Source: Certhia americana (Eukaryota > Chordata > Aves > Passeriformes > Certhiidae). From it: 64,000 bases of DNA. Shown piece by piece: positions 13,123 through 25,900 of this stretch (its first letter is position 1; each line of letters starts with the position of its first letter). The stretch covers positions 109,740,944 to 109,804,943 of the forward strand of contig CM031858.1 in NCBI GenBank assembly GCA_018697195.1, read 5' to 3'. Under the pieces are notes generated by a model. It saw nothing but the letters and a program-made list of their open reading frames with translations, was not told the DNA's origin and made no database searches. A program made the position numbers and the translations under genes.

Positions 13123-16100
13123 CTTTTCACAGAATAGCAGGGAAAAGCAATGTGGACTATTCCTAACTGAGATTACTGCTCAAGGCTATGCAGGCATAAA
13201 GGTAGCCAGGCTGGATTGGTCAAAAGTGTGAACAACTTTTCCAAACATGGTAGCTTTTTGTTTAGGACAAAGACCCAGTGTACTAAAAGGGCCTTCACAA
13301 CACAACAGAAAAGTGGTTGGATAGTGAGGTTCACTCCAGGAGAGTGCTGGTGCTGCCTCCTGCCCTATTACAAGCTATATGACAAATGGGGGAAGAGCCA
13401 TAGGAAAAAATACAGCACTTGTTAGCTGGGCAAAGGAAAACCTAGTTAATAATTGGGGAAGTGCCTCTGAAGGCAAGTATCATCCATTTTGGTTTTTTTG
13501 TGTGTAAAAATGATCCCTGTCATAACACATAGATATAGAGAACCTTCACAGTCCAGCTACTTTCCTTTGTGAAGCACTTGTCTTCTCTTTTCCTAAAAAC
13601 TTGCATGAGGAACTGGCTTGAGCACTGGCAGAGGGAAAAGGAGTGAAACACTTTACCCAGTGGTAATCTGTAGCCAGTTAAAGCCTTGAGCTGCTTTAAT
13701 TTGGCACTAAATTGGCTCTGGCAACAGTCAGCCCTGTTTGTGTTCAAAGCTTAGCTTTCCACTGCTTCAGCTGGAGGAAAGCATTTGCTCTCTGTCACCA
13801 GGTTGGGTTGTGCAGCTGAGCAGGCTGAAGGCAAAGCCCTATGTGCACACAGGCTGACTTGCAGCATCTCCTTCCAGACAGGACAGGCCATCAACACTGC
13901 AGCTAAAGCATGATGCTTCAGCTTGGTGAACTGTTCAACCATGCAAGTCCAAAGTGCTTTAAACTCATCTCTTGGGTTTTGCACTGAAATTGGCTCTGAG
14001 TGCCTACAAAGCTTGTTACAGCTGAAAGGCTCCTCACTGCTTTTGGCAGGGAGGGTTTTATCCAGCTAAGAGCAATACCTGACAAAACTGAGGACAGGCT
14101 CCGTGTGTCCATAAGAATAAATTTGGTGCATTAAGAAAACCTCCATAAAGGAAGCTTCAAGTCTCTCCCACATCTTGTGGTGTCTTTGCACATTCAGGCA
14201 GAAACACTGGCTGAAGAACAGAGCCCACAGCATCTGAGTGCAAAAGCAGGGCTCTAGGCACTGAGCCATCTGCCTTCTGTTTTACTGAGAGTGGCACAAA
14301 AATTGAAAATATACATTTATTCTGCAAAAACTGATTTAAATTTTTAAAAATCCAGAAAGCTGAAAACTGAAGTCTTCGGTTCATGGGTGTGTGACTCAAA
14401 ATTAATTGCTAAATCTGCTATACAATAAGATCAGTTAATTAGGGCTCTCTGGTTCCTTGCATACTAGAGGACACGATCATCTGATTTTGCTGTTTGTATA
14501 TTGCAATGTACTGAAAATAGAAAATAAAAGTTACACATGAGAAAGTATTGATTAATTGTCTCCAAAAAACAAAAAGACAAAACAGCATTAACCAGTTACA
14601 CAAATCTTTAAAAGACAAACCCATGGAAACAACATTTCCTTCTGTTACGGCTTCGTTTGGAACAGCAGGCTGTGCTCCTGAATTAATTTTACAGCTGAGA
14701 CACAGCTAATCCACAAATAAGCCTGTTACACTTGGTGGGCATAACAAAAGAAATGCTTGCCAATAGGCACACATGACATCTGGAGCTTGAAGGCAAATTT
14801 AAGGGGAAAAGTATTTTTGGTAATACATTAAAACTTCAGGAGTAGGACCTCAGAGAAAAATGTATCCACAAATATCCATACCTACTACAGATTGTCACGA
14901 GGAACACACGCTCACAGGCCATCTGCAAAGATGAGAAAAGTTATTTCTAATATTCCCACTGATATAAAATTATGTATAAAAAGGTGGAAACTCACACTTT
15001 TCTTATTCTTTAAATTAATTTCTCTACAGACAAGACTAAAATGTTAGATTAATTTTCCTTTTAGTATGCTATTACCGAAACCTATTTAAAATATATTAAA
15101 TATTGAAGCGCAGAGGTATTTCTATTTGAATAGGATTTGGAGTAGTACAGGTGAGATCCTAGCCCTTTTGAAACCATTAGCCTATCTCCTATGATTTCTA
15201 AGGAGACCAGAAAATTATTCTGAAAATTCAGGTATATGTAAAACTCTAAGCTGATAACTGTAAAAGAAACTTACTCTGGAACCCCTACCAGTATTTTGTT
15301 TTCAAGAAATCTGTAAACTTCAGGAGTTTCACATGTGAAAAACAAACAGGAGGTTCATTCACATCATATCCCTCTCTGGTAGAACTGATGCCAGCCAGGA
15401 GAGTGTTGGCACATAGTACACACAGGCAATATCAGATTTTTGAACACAACACAAAGCCCAGCCCTTAGGTGCAGAGATGAGGAAGAAATGAATGGCTAGT
15501 GGGAAGGCAAACTATGTCTGTCACCTATCTCCTGTATGCAATGCTCTCCTAATTAAAATGACATTCAGGCAAACACTTGAGCAAGTGCTAATTTAGGTAA
15601 TGACTTTAATAGAATGATTCTCATGCTTAGTCATATGAATAATTAAGTGCTTTAAGATGTAAATCTGTCATTTGCAGAAAGACATATAAGGTGCCTTTAA
15701 AAAGCTGGTCATTTGCATTTTCTCAAGCAAAAAAGACTTCTGTGTTTGTCAAACTATAGAGGGTTACAAACTGGTGGAAAATATTCATTCTTAGTATATA
15801 CAACTAAATTCAATGGCTAATTATAGTCACATTAAGACCATATGTTCCACATTGTTTGAGGAATAATATGAAAGGATACCAGTAGCATGAACTTTATTGG
15901 CAAGAAGGAAATTCCTAGTTTATATGGGAATGCATTGCTAATAAGGGATTTAATGTAAATAAATTGATGTTTTAATGGTAATTCATTTCAGTGTACATTG
16001 TTAGTTCTGGCCTTTGCACAGTGGTCTGGAAAATGCACTGCAACTGTGTAAAATATTTTCTTATCATATCAAGAGTAGAACTGCATGATTGCTATAAAAA

Positions 16101-16561
16101 ACAGTGTAGGTGGCAGGGCTTGATATTCTTTTTGTGTTGCTTTGCCATTGCTATCCCTACAATCCACAAAAAATTCTAGTAAGTTCCAGTTTTAAAAATT
16201 CAGCCCTGAACATTTACAGAGAAGTTTGCATTAGATTTGTGGACACTGCCAATAGCATTTATGCAAGAAAATATTTAAATTATGCTAACACATTTGGTCT
16301 TGGCTTAAGATATTGCCAAATTCAATTTCAGTATATTTGACTGCTTGTTACCTCTATGGGTTTCCAATAGAGATGATCCAGCTTCTGGTTTAGCTCCTTG
16401 AGCAGCACTGGAGTACTGTAACAGCCACTCAATCTCTGACATCTCCAAGAAAAGGGGTTCTTTATGAAGAATGTGTTAAAAGAGGAGCAATAAAAAGTAG
16501 GTGTGCCAGCTCTGGAACTTCCTGATGCAAAACCTGCTGTGAGAGCTTTGCAAAAAAACGT
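13123..16561. other. Unique non-coding DNA
   Basis: No gene is supported. A cluster of minus-strand reading frames of 60-80 codons at 13520-14624 overlap one another in different frames and share no domain or consistent codon pattern, so I treat them as chance. The segment around 15590-15740 is AT-rich with ATTTGCAT and ATTAAGTG-type words. It looks like typical vertebrate non-coding sequence that could contain a regulatory element, though this cannot be judged without comparison. Confidence 0.5.
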
Positions 16562-16633
16562 CCTTTTTTTTTTTCTTTTTTTTTTTTTTTTCTTTTCTTT
16601 TCTTTGTTTTTGTTTGTTTGTTTGTTTGTTTGT
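16562..16633. repeat. Polypyrimidine and (TTTG)n low-complexity tract
   Basis: The plus strand reads as T runs broken by C, then TTTTC units, then about seven TTTG units. Slippage explains the structure. The tract forces a lysine-rich shadow reading frame on the minus strand, which is not a gene. On the minus strand the tract is A-rich and ends in CAAA units, so a decayed poly-A tail is possible, but no element body is recognised beside it. Confidence 0.9.
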
Positions 16634-18416
16634 ATTTCAGGTTTGGTGTGATACAGTGGTTTAGGGTGCCAGTATTTTCTCAAGAGAACATTAGTGGTTC
16701 TCTGGGCTGCATTAATTAGCTTGCAATAACCACACAGCAAGAGGGTGATAATTCTGGACAAACATATGCCATTGGGACAGCTCTTCAATGTGTTCTATCT
16801 TTTGACATTTGCTTATCTCTTCCTGATGCAGAAAGTGCACACAGGTAAAATGCCCTGAATTAATGATGAGACTGGATGTTGGCCAGGTTGCATTCTGTGT
16901 GGCAAGCTGAGGTGAATCCATGCTGGTAACATGGTGAAGCAAGCCCCGGGCTGTTTCAGGAGAGAAAATTTCTCAAAGTTGATGGAATTTTTTCTCCCAC
17001 ACTTATGATGGTCACATATTCAGACAATAATGTGCACGACTGTACATCAGTACCAAAGCAGGCTGGTACCCTGTATGGTATTTAATTCCCGAAGTAGGAG
17101 AAGCTTTATGAAAAAGGAAATCTTTTAACCAAAGAAACCCTCTCATCCTTTGTGTGCAGCTCTTCTTTTCATCCTCAAGCAGTTTCTGGGTTTAAAGTAG
17201 TTCTTTCCTCTGTTCTATCACGGATGTGAAGAACAAGGTCGTGATTGCCTTTGTGCACCCTCTGAGCTGTCTGCTCAGTATCAAGATGAAGAGCTCATCT
17301 GCACAATAGAAGCAGGCTTTCCAATCTCTAACTAGAGACAAGTTCCCAGCATGGAAGCAGCCAAAATCATGCTCTTGGGGAGAATTTTAAGATAGTCTTT
17401 GTCAGTTGATTCACAGATCCAGCCTTCAGTTGTGAGAAAACAGAGCAGTGCAGTGCAGTCCTGAGCGGATCTGTGCAGTCAATAACTACAAGGTACTATT
17501 GCTGCAGTTAGATCTCCCAGCAATCACATAACCAGTCCCTGAGCCCTGCCCCAGCAGACCATGAAGGATTTATACAGATACTCAACTTTAAAAGCTAGGA
17601 TAGAAGGCATTCAAGTATCTCTAATGGCCCACATGTACCATAAACCAGGGTGAACTCAGCCTGTACAGCAGCAATCGTTCAGCACAAAGAAGCCAAAGAA
17701 TAGTTTCAGATCTGTATCTGCAGATTCACATATTTGATTTTAAAAGCACATTAACAGCACCCCAGCTGAGTGTTCAATATGAGGGATCTAACAAAAGCTG
17801 TCCAGTTTACAAAGATGAAAAGAAAAAGCAAAAGGTCATAACATAGTCAAAATTGTGTCCGTTTCTTTAAAGCTGATAATGACATTTTCTCAGTGTATCA
17901 CTTTTACTAGCCTTCTCTTAAAAGACCTCACACCTAGCTTTCCTGAATTGAAAAAGTCAGTACTGTTACTAAAAAAGATTAAATATATTTGAGGCATTAT
18001 ACCAGCAGTTTTATTTGAGATTTTTTTTATTTCTGTGGAAATATTGCTTTTCAAGTAGGAGGTTCCACTGATAAACTTCTCACTGAGTCCCAGCTATAAT
18101 ACTTTTTTTAATAAAACCTTTATGATGCTATCTGAAATCCACTTCAAGATATTTGAATCCTGGCATGCATAGTAGTTTATTTGCAAATTTTGGAATTTTA
18201 CAGAGACATCAAGTCAATTCAATTATTTTGATGATGGAAAAACCTGGATCTAAGAAGAAAAATACTGATCTCTAGATGTTTGGGGTTTTTATTTTCGTGT
18301 ACTGAACTAGAAAAATCTCTGCTCATGCAACAGGAGCCCCTATGATATTGGCAAGTAAAAATTAAATTTCTGGTTAACTTACCAAACAGTGTCATTGGTG
18401 GAAACTCAGAGTAACA
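16634..18416. other. Unique non-coding DNA
   Basis: I see no gene, RNA or recognised repeat in this stretch. Composition is ordinary for the window. A small repeat of GTGCAGT words occurs near 17445-17480, too short to interpret. Confidence 0.55.
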
Positions 18417-18439
18417 AATATATATATATATATATATAT
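18417..18439. repeat. (AT)n microsatellite
   Basis: A dinucleotide run of about eleven AT units with no interruption. It is likely length-polymorphic and can extrude as a cruciform. No functional context is visible. Confidence 0.9.
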
Positions 18440-21400
18440 GAATTATCGTCTATCTGTTCATAATCTACAAAGGACAACTCATACAGAGTACATGTAATAT
18501 CTAAATGCCTCATCATAAAAAAATTGACTCATCCAACTTCATTGAAACACTTTGACTCTCGTTCCTTTCTTTTGCCTCACAAAGTAGAATGATTTTGATA
18601 TTCTCATTTGCTGATAATCTCTTTTTCAGAGGTCAGGAGTCCTCCTGCCTCATTTTGCTGTCTTAGCAGTCTTAAATTGTGATGCTTTCAGAACTACTTC
18701 TGTTAATTTTTCAAACATATTGAAAAAACCCACAAATTTCACTATCATCACATAGCTAACAAAAAAAAATCTCATTTATAGAGCATTAGCCAGGTAACTG
18801 ACAAAAGACATTGACGTGCACCTTACAGTGTCTCAGCATTAAACAGCAGATTGAAGCACTCCACTAAAACAGTTGGTTTGTTCACTAAAAGAAGCATTAA
18901 AACCTCCTGGTCATCTGAGGCACACAAGTGTGGCAGAATGCCTCAAATTACCCCTCAGGAAAGTGAAAGAAAATATGGAGAATAGGTAAAGCCTTAGGAA
19001 AAAGCACTGCATGCAGTATTACACACTGTAATACCTTATTAGATTAATAGACTCTCCTGTGGTTAAGAGTTAATTCCATGAAAAGATGTTTTGAGATATA
19101 AAAAAGCATAAATTATTATGGAATAATTCATAATAATAATAAAATAGTAGGTGCCTCTTCCTTTTTGTGGCTGGCATCTTCTCCAAGCAACTCTCAGTTT
19201 GCACAAGCAGCTTCAGTCTCAAGGACATCTCTGTCTTTCCTTACATTCTAAGTGAACTGTTTGAGCTGCTGCTTGCCAAGAGTGGAAAACATTGCTAGAG
19301 GTTATAGAGTTTCTCCCCTGAGGAAATCAAGTGCTTCTGTTTCTCTTGAGCAGTTTTCTCGAAAGCAGAGTCTTCTCTGTTTCCTTAATGTACAAAGTGA
19401 CAACCTACCCCAGACTCAGCTTCAGAGGGCAGAATTTTGTAGAAACTCAGAAAACTTTCTCCTTCCTAGAAAAGTATCTAGGCTTCCAGCATTGTTCACT
19501 ACTGGAACTGCTTTCAGATTTTCAGAGCACAGAGCAGATGGGAACCTCTCTGCTTTTCCCTATTCCAAGTGAAATTCACCACAGTACCCAAACCCTCTAT
19601 TTATAGTAATAAAGTTCAATGGCACGCAAAGACTGGGGGGGAAACTGAATGAAGGCTTTATTCATCAGTTGCAGCAACAGTGGATTTTGACATTTTGCTT
19701 TGAAGAAATTCATAGACCAAATTTCAAATGAAGACAGTAAGTACTTAAATAGTGCTTTTCTGAGTCAAAACTAAGTAGCATTTTCTTTTCAGTGAAGTAA
19801 TTGTAGGATTATGAATGTCTCCAAAACTATAGATTTAAAGACAGAATTCTGTTTGCTATTCATTATGTTAATCCTCCCGTTTTCTTTATTGAAGTTCATA
19901 TTCTGAATCTTATGCCTTTTCATATTATTTGGGAGTTCAGTGTAGGAGGAAAAAGTCAATCCATTAAAGTCATTTGCATATCTGAATAGTTGACTGAGCA
20001 CAAGACTCAAACACTGAATTTTAAACTAGAGGAAAATAAAATATACCAGCAGGTACTGAGCTAAATCCAAGTTTAGCTTTGGCCACCACTGAGAAATATT
20101 TATCATAAAAAAATGTGTGATTATTTGCCTGCAAGAAATTTTATTTCCTGCTACTTGGAGCATGGCAATTATTCTTGAGAAAGAGATTATTTTCATTTCA
20201 GAGCCTTGTATTTTGTTTTGGTTAGAATTATTGCAGAGTTTATCATTTAATTCCATGTCTCATCACCAGTTAAAAGTAAACTGTGTAGAAGCTCTAGCTA
20301 CAAGAAAAGATGTAGGATCCACATTTCACTTTTTGTTCAACCACAGCATCAATGCCTGAGTAGACACCCTCAAGGGGGATCATTCTAAGGTTTTCTTGTT
20401 TTAAATTAACTTGTGGTTGTGCATCACATTAGTTTAATTAATTTAAGTGTCAGTAAGTCAAACAGCTGTAACGGGTAATTATGCAATTACACATAATTAC
20501 TTCACTGAGATGAGTTATAATGTGAGCATTCTTATTAGGCTTGAAAATCAGGAGGAAAACAGTGTGTACAAGCATTGTTCTCATAATAGCCAGCCATAAG
20601 CTGCCTCCACATTCACTGTCAATTACATGGTACTTGGGTCAGGAGTTGCATTTGAGTTGCACTGAAGAACTTACCCTTTGGAAAGGAAGTAGATCCACAT
20701 TGATTCTTGATTCATGAATTAATTGCGGCCCTACAAGGAGGCAGAGACAAAAAAACAAAGTATTTGTTTCATGATCCCATGTCCTGAAAATCTCAGTGGA
20801 ATTTTTAAAGAGTTATGGCAGTTATTTCAATCTGTCAGAGTAGGTATTCGGCTCTGAAGAACTAAGAATTGCACTTTTTGGATAAGAGAATGTGTACAAG
20901 GATTTTTTTTTCCACTCTTATTTTCCTACTGTAACATGAAAGTTGAAAAAAAAATAGAATTATTTCTCGGGCACTTTTCCTAGAGGATGGTCATTCTTGA
21001 GCTAGACAGAGTCAAAATGAAAAGAACAAAAATAACCTCCATTTTGGTGTCTCTTTTGTTGAAAAAATGGAAGTGTAAAGAATTTATACCACCTTCTGTA
21101 AACAGAAATTCAGTTAAGACTGTCAGTCAAATACTGCTGAATTCAAGTATTTCTCATGTATAGAAGTGTTTTGGAACTGGCATAATTGTTCTACTCATCC
21201 CAGAAACCATTGTGAACTAATGAAAAACAGTGAAAATCTTAGCATGTTAAGAAAATGCATTGCATAAAGCTCTGCCATGGAACTGCTGATATAAGAGAGT
21301 CCTGAAAATATTTAGTGGTTTTGTCATTTTAATAAGGAACTTAGGGCTGGCCTTCCTAAATAAGTCCAGTGACTCATTTAGAAAAACCAAAACCTCTCCC

Positions 21401-21711
21401 TGCATGGGAGAAGGTGGGAAGGTGGTTTGCAACCAAGTCAATTCTTTGAAACATGAGTTTATCACAGAAGCTCATTTTATTGGATAACAGATTTAAAACC
21501 AAAGGAATTTATTTTTTCCTACAGGATTGCCTACTAAAACATGTTGCTTCTGCTGATACAGTGTCCCAGGGGGACTGGACACATTTATGGAAGAAGAGTC
21601 CATCAAGAGCTGTGAAAGTTTGATCTAAATCTGTGATATAATCCTCTGTTTTAGGAAGAGTCTTAGAGACAGAGAAACGGAAACAGGACAGGAAAAGCAG
21701 AAGTATGTGTG
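18440..21711. other. Unique AT-rich DNA, possible regulatory block
   Basis: No gene is supported. Two overlapping reading frames at 19252-19606 (106 and 91 codons) are in different frames of the same strand and carry no domain. The segment 20400-20590 stands out for clustered TAATTA words and is listed separately. The remainder shows nothing recognisable. Confidence 0.5.
20400..20590. promoter_or_regulatory. Cluster of homeodomain-type and E-box motifs
   Basis: Within 65 bp there are three TAATTA palindromes (20435-20440, 20476-20481, 20494-20499) and one CAGCTG E-box (20463-20468). TAATTA is the core recognised by many homeodomain proteins and CAGCTG by bHLH proteins. Such clusters are common in conserved vertebrate enhancers, but AT-rich DNA also produces them by chance. 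Calling this an enhancer is an inference from motif density alone. No target gene is visible in the window. Confidence 0.25.
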
Positions 21712-21777
<66 letters not shown>

Positions 21778-21779
21778 TA
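21712..21779. repeat. Compound (GATA)11(GACA)5 microsatellite
   Basis: Eleven uninterrupted GATA units (21712-21755) run directly into five GACA units (21756-21775), followed by one further GATA. The change from GATA to GACA is one base per unit, which suggests a point change spread by slippage. GATA and GACA arrays are the main units of the Bkm-type satellite known from sex chromosomes of snakes and some other vertebrates, but a short array like this also occurs on autosomes. Shadow reading frames rich in Tyr-Leu-Ser repeats on the minus strand are artefacts of the array. Confidence 0.95.
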
Positions 21780-22689
21780 TGCCTTGCCATATTTTCTTTC
21801 AAAGTGTCTTCTGAACACTGTCCATAACATAATACTTAGGAGTTGCATCTGAGTTGGATTGAAGAATTTACCCTTTGGCAAGGGAGTAGACTGACTCCCT
21901 GCAGTCCCAGTGCTTTTTGTCTCAATTAAGTTCTCTAGTTTTCTCTTTTTCTCTAGTTAATTCTCAGATCACAGTGCAGTCTGAAACGGGGAGAGGGAGA
22001 GCAGGGATGCACCAGCAAGCAAGACTTGGGGTGATGGCTGAAGTGAAGTTAAACGTGTCTTCCTGCTCTGACTTAATGTCAATGCACATCTCAAGTGTGC
22101 AGAGGGAATTTGAGATCTCCACAAGTTTTAGGTAACACAGATGCAGGAATGACAGCCTCCTTCCTGCATGTGGGTGCCACCTCTGCTCCCAGGCCAGAGG
22201 AGCAGGCTCTGATGTGTACATCAGAACGCTGGAAGAGTGAGCTGAGCTCTGCAATGAACTGTCTGTGCTACAACACTGGCTTGAGGTTGAGGAACCAGAG
22301 CACTGGACATGCTTCTTTCATCTCAGGTTATAGGTGGTAACCAAAGATAGACTCTTTTGCAGTTCAGTGGAAATTCTGTGGCATGACAGGAAGGTCAAGA
22401 ACATTTTTCCTCACATTTTTTTTTTCCTGAGGACCACAGTGGTATTTTGCATTCATACTGTAACAACTGACTAGAAGTTACCATTACAAAACCTTCCGTA
22501 AATTAAATCCTGCTGTGCTGGAAAATGTATTTTTACGTAGAAATCAATTTGTCAGAAGGAGACAGAGGGAGAGATGTGTAGGATATGCCCCCTTCCCACT
22601 AAACTCTTGAAACTGGGACATCTGAGGTCCTAGAGCCCCATCTTCTTTCAAACAGGACCAGTTTCTAAGTTGTGAGCAGCTTGTGAGCT
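21780..22689. other. Unique non-coding DNA
   Basis: No gene is supported. Overlapping frames of 72-96 codons occur on both strands between 21917 and 22340 and cover the same bases, so at most one could be real, and none has a recognisable domain. Base composition is slightly richer in GC than the surroundings. Confidence 0.5.
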
Positions 22690-22970
22690 CACACCTCATC
22701 CAGTTCAGCGTTGAATGTTTCCAAGGGCAGAGATTCCAGGGACCTTCTGCTCAACCTCTTTCAGTGCTGAGCCTCTTTTACAGTGAGTAATTTACTTTCA
22801 TACATCCACCAGGATTTACTCTTGTTCCTTGCTGCAATGTGTGCTCATTGATCTTTGTCCTTTCATAGTATACTTTCAAGAAAAGCCTGTCTTCACTATA
22901 ATCCCTCCCTAGATCAGTGATGGCTGTCCTCCTTAACCTTCTTTTTTTCTAGGATGAACAACCCTGTGGT
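22690..22970 (-). mobile_element. CR1 LINE fragment, reverse orientation
   Basis: This is a diverged 3'-region fragment of a CR1 retrotransposon inserted in reverse. Read on the plus strand, the order matches reverse-complemented CR1: CTCATCCAGTTCAGCGTTGA near 22695, a CCAAGGGCAGAGATTCCAGG phrase near 22721, CTCAACCTCTTTCAGTG near 22751, a CTTTGTCCTTTCATAGTATA stretch near 22853, AAGAAAAGCCTGTCTTCACT near 22879, and CTAGGATGAACAACCCTG near 22951. The terminal octamer is not clearly preserved at the left edge. Divergence from the remembered consensus is higher than for the 4.5-kb copy, so this is probably an older insertion. Family assignment within CR1 is uncertain. Confidence 0.75.
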
Positions 22971-25900
22971 GACAGCATAGCACAGCACAGCTTGAGATTA
23001 TAAACCTTGCCTGGAGTTAGCAGCTCAGGCTCAACACCAGGGTGTCACAAGCACTGGCATTACAGCTTAGAGCTGCTGAGCTGCTCATGGTGCAGTCTGC
23101 AGGCAGAGCAGGTTTACACCAGCCTGCAGCCTCTCAGGTTGGCAAAGCTGTAAGGATGCTGCTGAGTTTCTCCCAAGTATTTAATCTGGTGGCAGTCACT
23201 AGAACAGAGCACAGTAATAACCAGCTTTATCTGAGCAGCATTAGCAGGGAGTTAGAGTCTAAGCTGCTGGAACTGAGCCCAGACACTCAACTTCAGTAAC
23301 ACAGCTTCACTTTAAAAGGATCTACTATGAATCTTCATAACACCAGAGAGAACAAAAAATCCATTATTATTATAGATCTGTATTCCTGCAGCAGGTGGAT
23401 TCCCCCCATCTTAGGTGAAGACCAAGCAAACACAGAACAAAAAGTTCATCCCTTGTCAAACACCTTGCAAATACTGTATACTCTAAAAGATTCTGCTGTA
23501 GCTGAGAACAAAAAATAAGATTTCAAATTCCTTGAAGAGAATGGTCAACACATGATAAAATACTGAGGCAGATGTGCCACGAGTACCTTGAAAACCTTGC
23601 AAAACAAGCTATGATTACCAAAGAGATTAGTTAGATATTGTTATTGCTAACAAAAAAAGGTTACCACTGCTGCAGGACAAAGCTGAAAGCATCCATCTTG
23701 ACTTGTAATTGTTTTTAACACAACAATTAAGAAGAACATCACCTTTCATTTCATGACAGACTAATTAGATTCCATCTTATCTTAAAATTTCAGTAGCCAC
23801 AAATTGTGGCTTGATTTTTCTTTCACATCTTTAATCATATCTCTACTGGAGGATTTTCTTGTGATTAGAGGAGTTACATAGGATTCTGTTCACACATTTT
23901 ATGTCCAATTACTTAGCTCAGTGGAAATACTTCCCAACTGTGCTCTGGTATTCTTGATAGAGTTTTGGGAACTTAAGACTTGCTAGTTTTCTAAAACTTT
24001 TGTTGTATTCAAGGCAGAATTAAATTCTGAGGAATGGAGATAGGAAGATGCACTGGACTGTTGGCTTTTGTAGCTAACATTTTCCATGAAAGTGTGGAAG
24101 AGAGCACACACTGGTGAGGGAAAAAAACCCACTATTTTTTCTGATCTGGGTTTCACGTAGTAAAATGAAGTCAGGCAGCATAGTTTCCTCACCTGCCCTC
24201 TTTCTGAATCTGTCACTATGTATATATTTGATGAATGCACCAGGCAGTTCGCTGTCTAAGATAGCACAACATTTCATCTTGCAAGGTTTTCTATTGGTCA
24301 AGTATGGGCCAGGAGGAGCTCTATGTACTACAGCAGCAGCACTGGGGCATTCTGACAGGACTAACTTGCCTTGCCTGAAATGTGCTTTTGCACATATTAA
24401 CACTTTTGGTTGGCAGCAAAGCACTATTCGGTCATTCTGTCAGCCTTAGCTGAAACAAAGACTGCAGTTCTGTCTCTGCAAGTTTAAAAAGAGCATCTCA
24501 GCCTATCATCTCTGCCAGCTTCCACTTGATGGATGGTGGGATAGACTCTGTATATTCAGGATGAGTGACAGTGTAGGAAGTCATTACATGCATGGGTGCT
24601 TTCTCTAGGAGTTTGGTTGGAGGCTTAGTCACAGTGTGTTAATTTTGGCAGGCATAATTATTAACACCAACATATCTTAAGAATTGGCTTCCTGGTATAA
24701 TACAGTGACAAAACCATGAAGCAGCTGTGTCACACATAGTGGTTGCACACAGATCTAAAATACTTCATCCACTCCTTAACTGCAGAGCACTAAAATCATC
24801 ATCACATGAAAGGTACTTCACGTGAAGGTGTGGACCAAACAACACCTCCATCCTGTGCACCTTCTCTCACTCATCCTGTCCCTTCTCCTCCCTGGTGTTC
24901 TGAATCAGGAAGTTAATTTCACTTTCAAAATGCTGGAATTAAAATCTTCTGACTTGATATTTCAAGTGTAAATGCATAGAGCCAATAGTGAGTACAAGTC
25001 CAAGAGACAAAAAACCATTTCCATCATGCTTCCAGGTATCTGAACACCCATATGCATTTTCTTTCTCAGAAACATATCTATGCATATATGCAAAAAATCT
25101 TATCTTTCCCAGCTCTAGGGTTTCTATATTATCTTCCTATTTATTGTATTATTACAACACTATTGCTCCTGGGCTGGATTCAGGGTTTCACTACTCAGAT
25201 TTCTTTGAGAAAGCATCACTTTGCAAAGTTGGCATGCATGTTTCCCTCCTCCTACCATCCTCAGCAGAACAGGGCATGCAGTAGTCAGCTGGAGTTCACT
25301 GCTGACTGCTCACACATCAAGCTTCAGGCAAATGAAATGGCACTCCTGCAGAGATGGAATTTTCCCATGTTTACTGCCCCAAAATAACAAACAGGAGTGT
25401 CATTCTTAAACGATGTTCTTCTCTTCCTGACAATGTTGCCTGCAAAAGCAGCATCATTTGAATACAAAACTAGAAGGAAAGAAACACTTGGGAGATTAAT
25501 ACAACTATAGTTGCCTAAATATCCCCCAGGCAAAGTAGCCACATTGGGTCAATATTTAGTAATTACTGAGATGCAGCCAGATATTTAAGACAAAAAGACA
25601 TTATATATTTCTTCTGCTGAGACAGAAAGTGTTCACCATAATCACCCACTTCTTTCCTCCTGGAACAGATTTCAGTGCACCTTCCCCACACTTCAACCAG
25701 AATCTTCTCCAGGTAGGAAGAGTAACATCTCAGAGCAGCACAGTGAAACCTGACAGCATTCACTGCATCAGAAACTGAACTACAGGTTCTGCTACTAGTG
25801 CTACAAGGAAAATACCTTATTGCCCCACTTTTCTGATGCACTGAATATCCAAAAGACTGACTGAGACATTGGATTCCTGTTTGGTGGAAGGACAGCCCCA

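Noticed and set aside
16462..16788. Lysine-rich minus-strand frame
   Set aside because: Produced by translation of the polypyrimidine and TTTG low-complexity tract.
21509..21881. Tyr-Leu-Ser repeat frames
   Set aside because: Translation of the GATA/GACA microsatellite.
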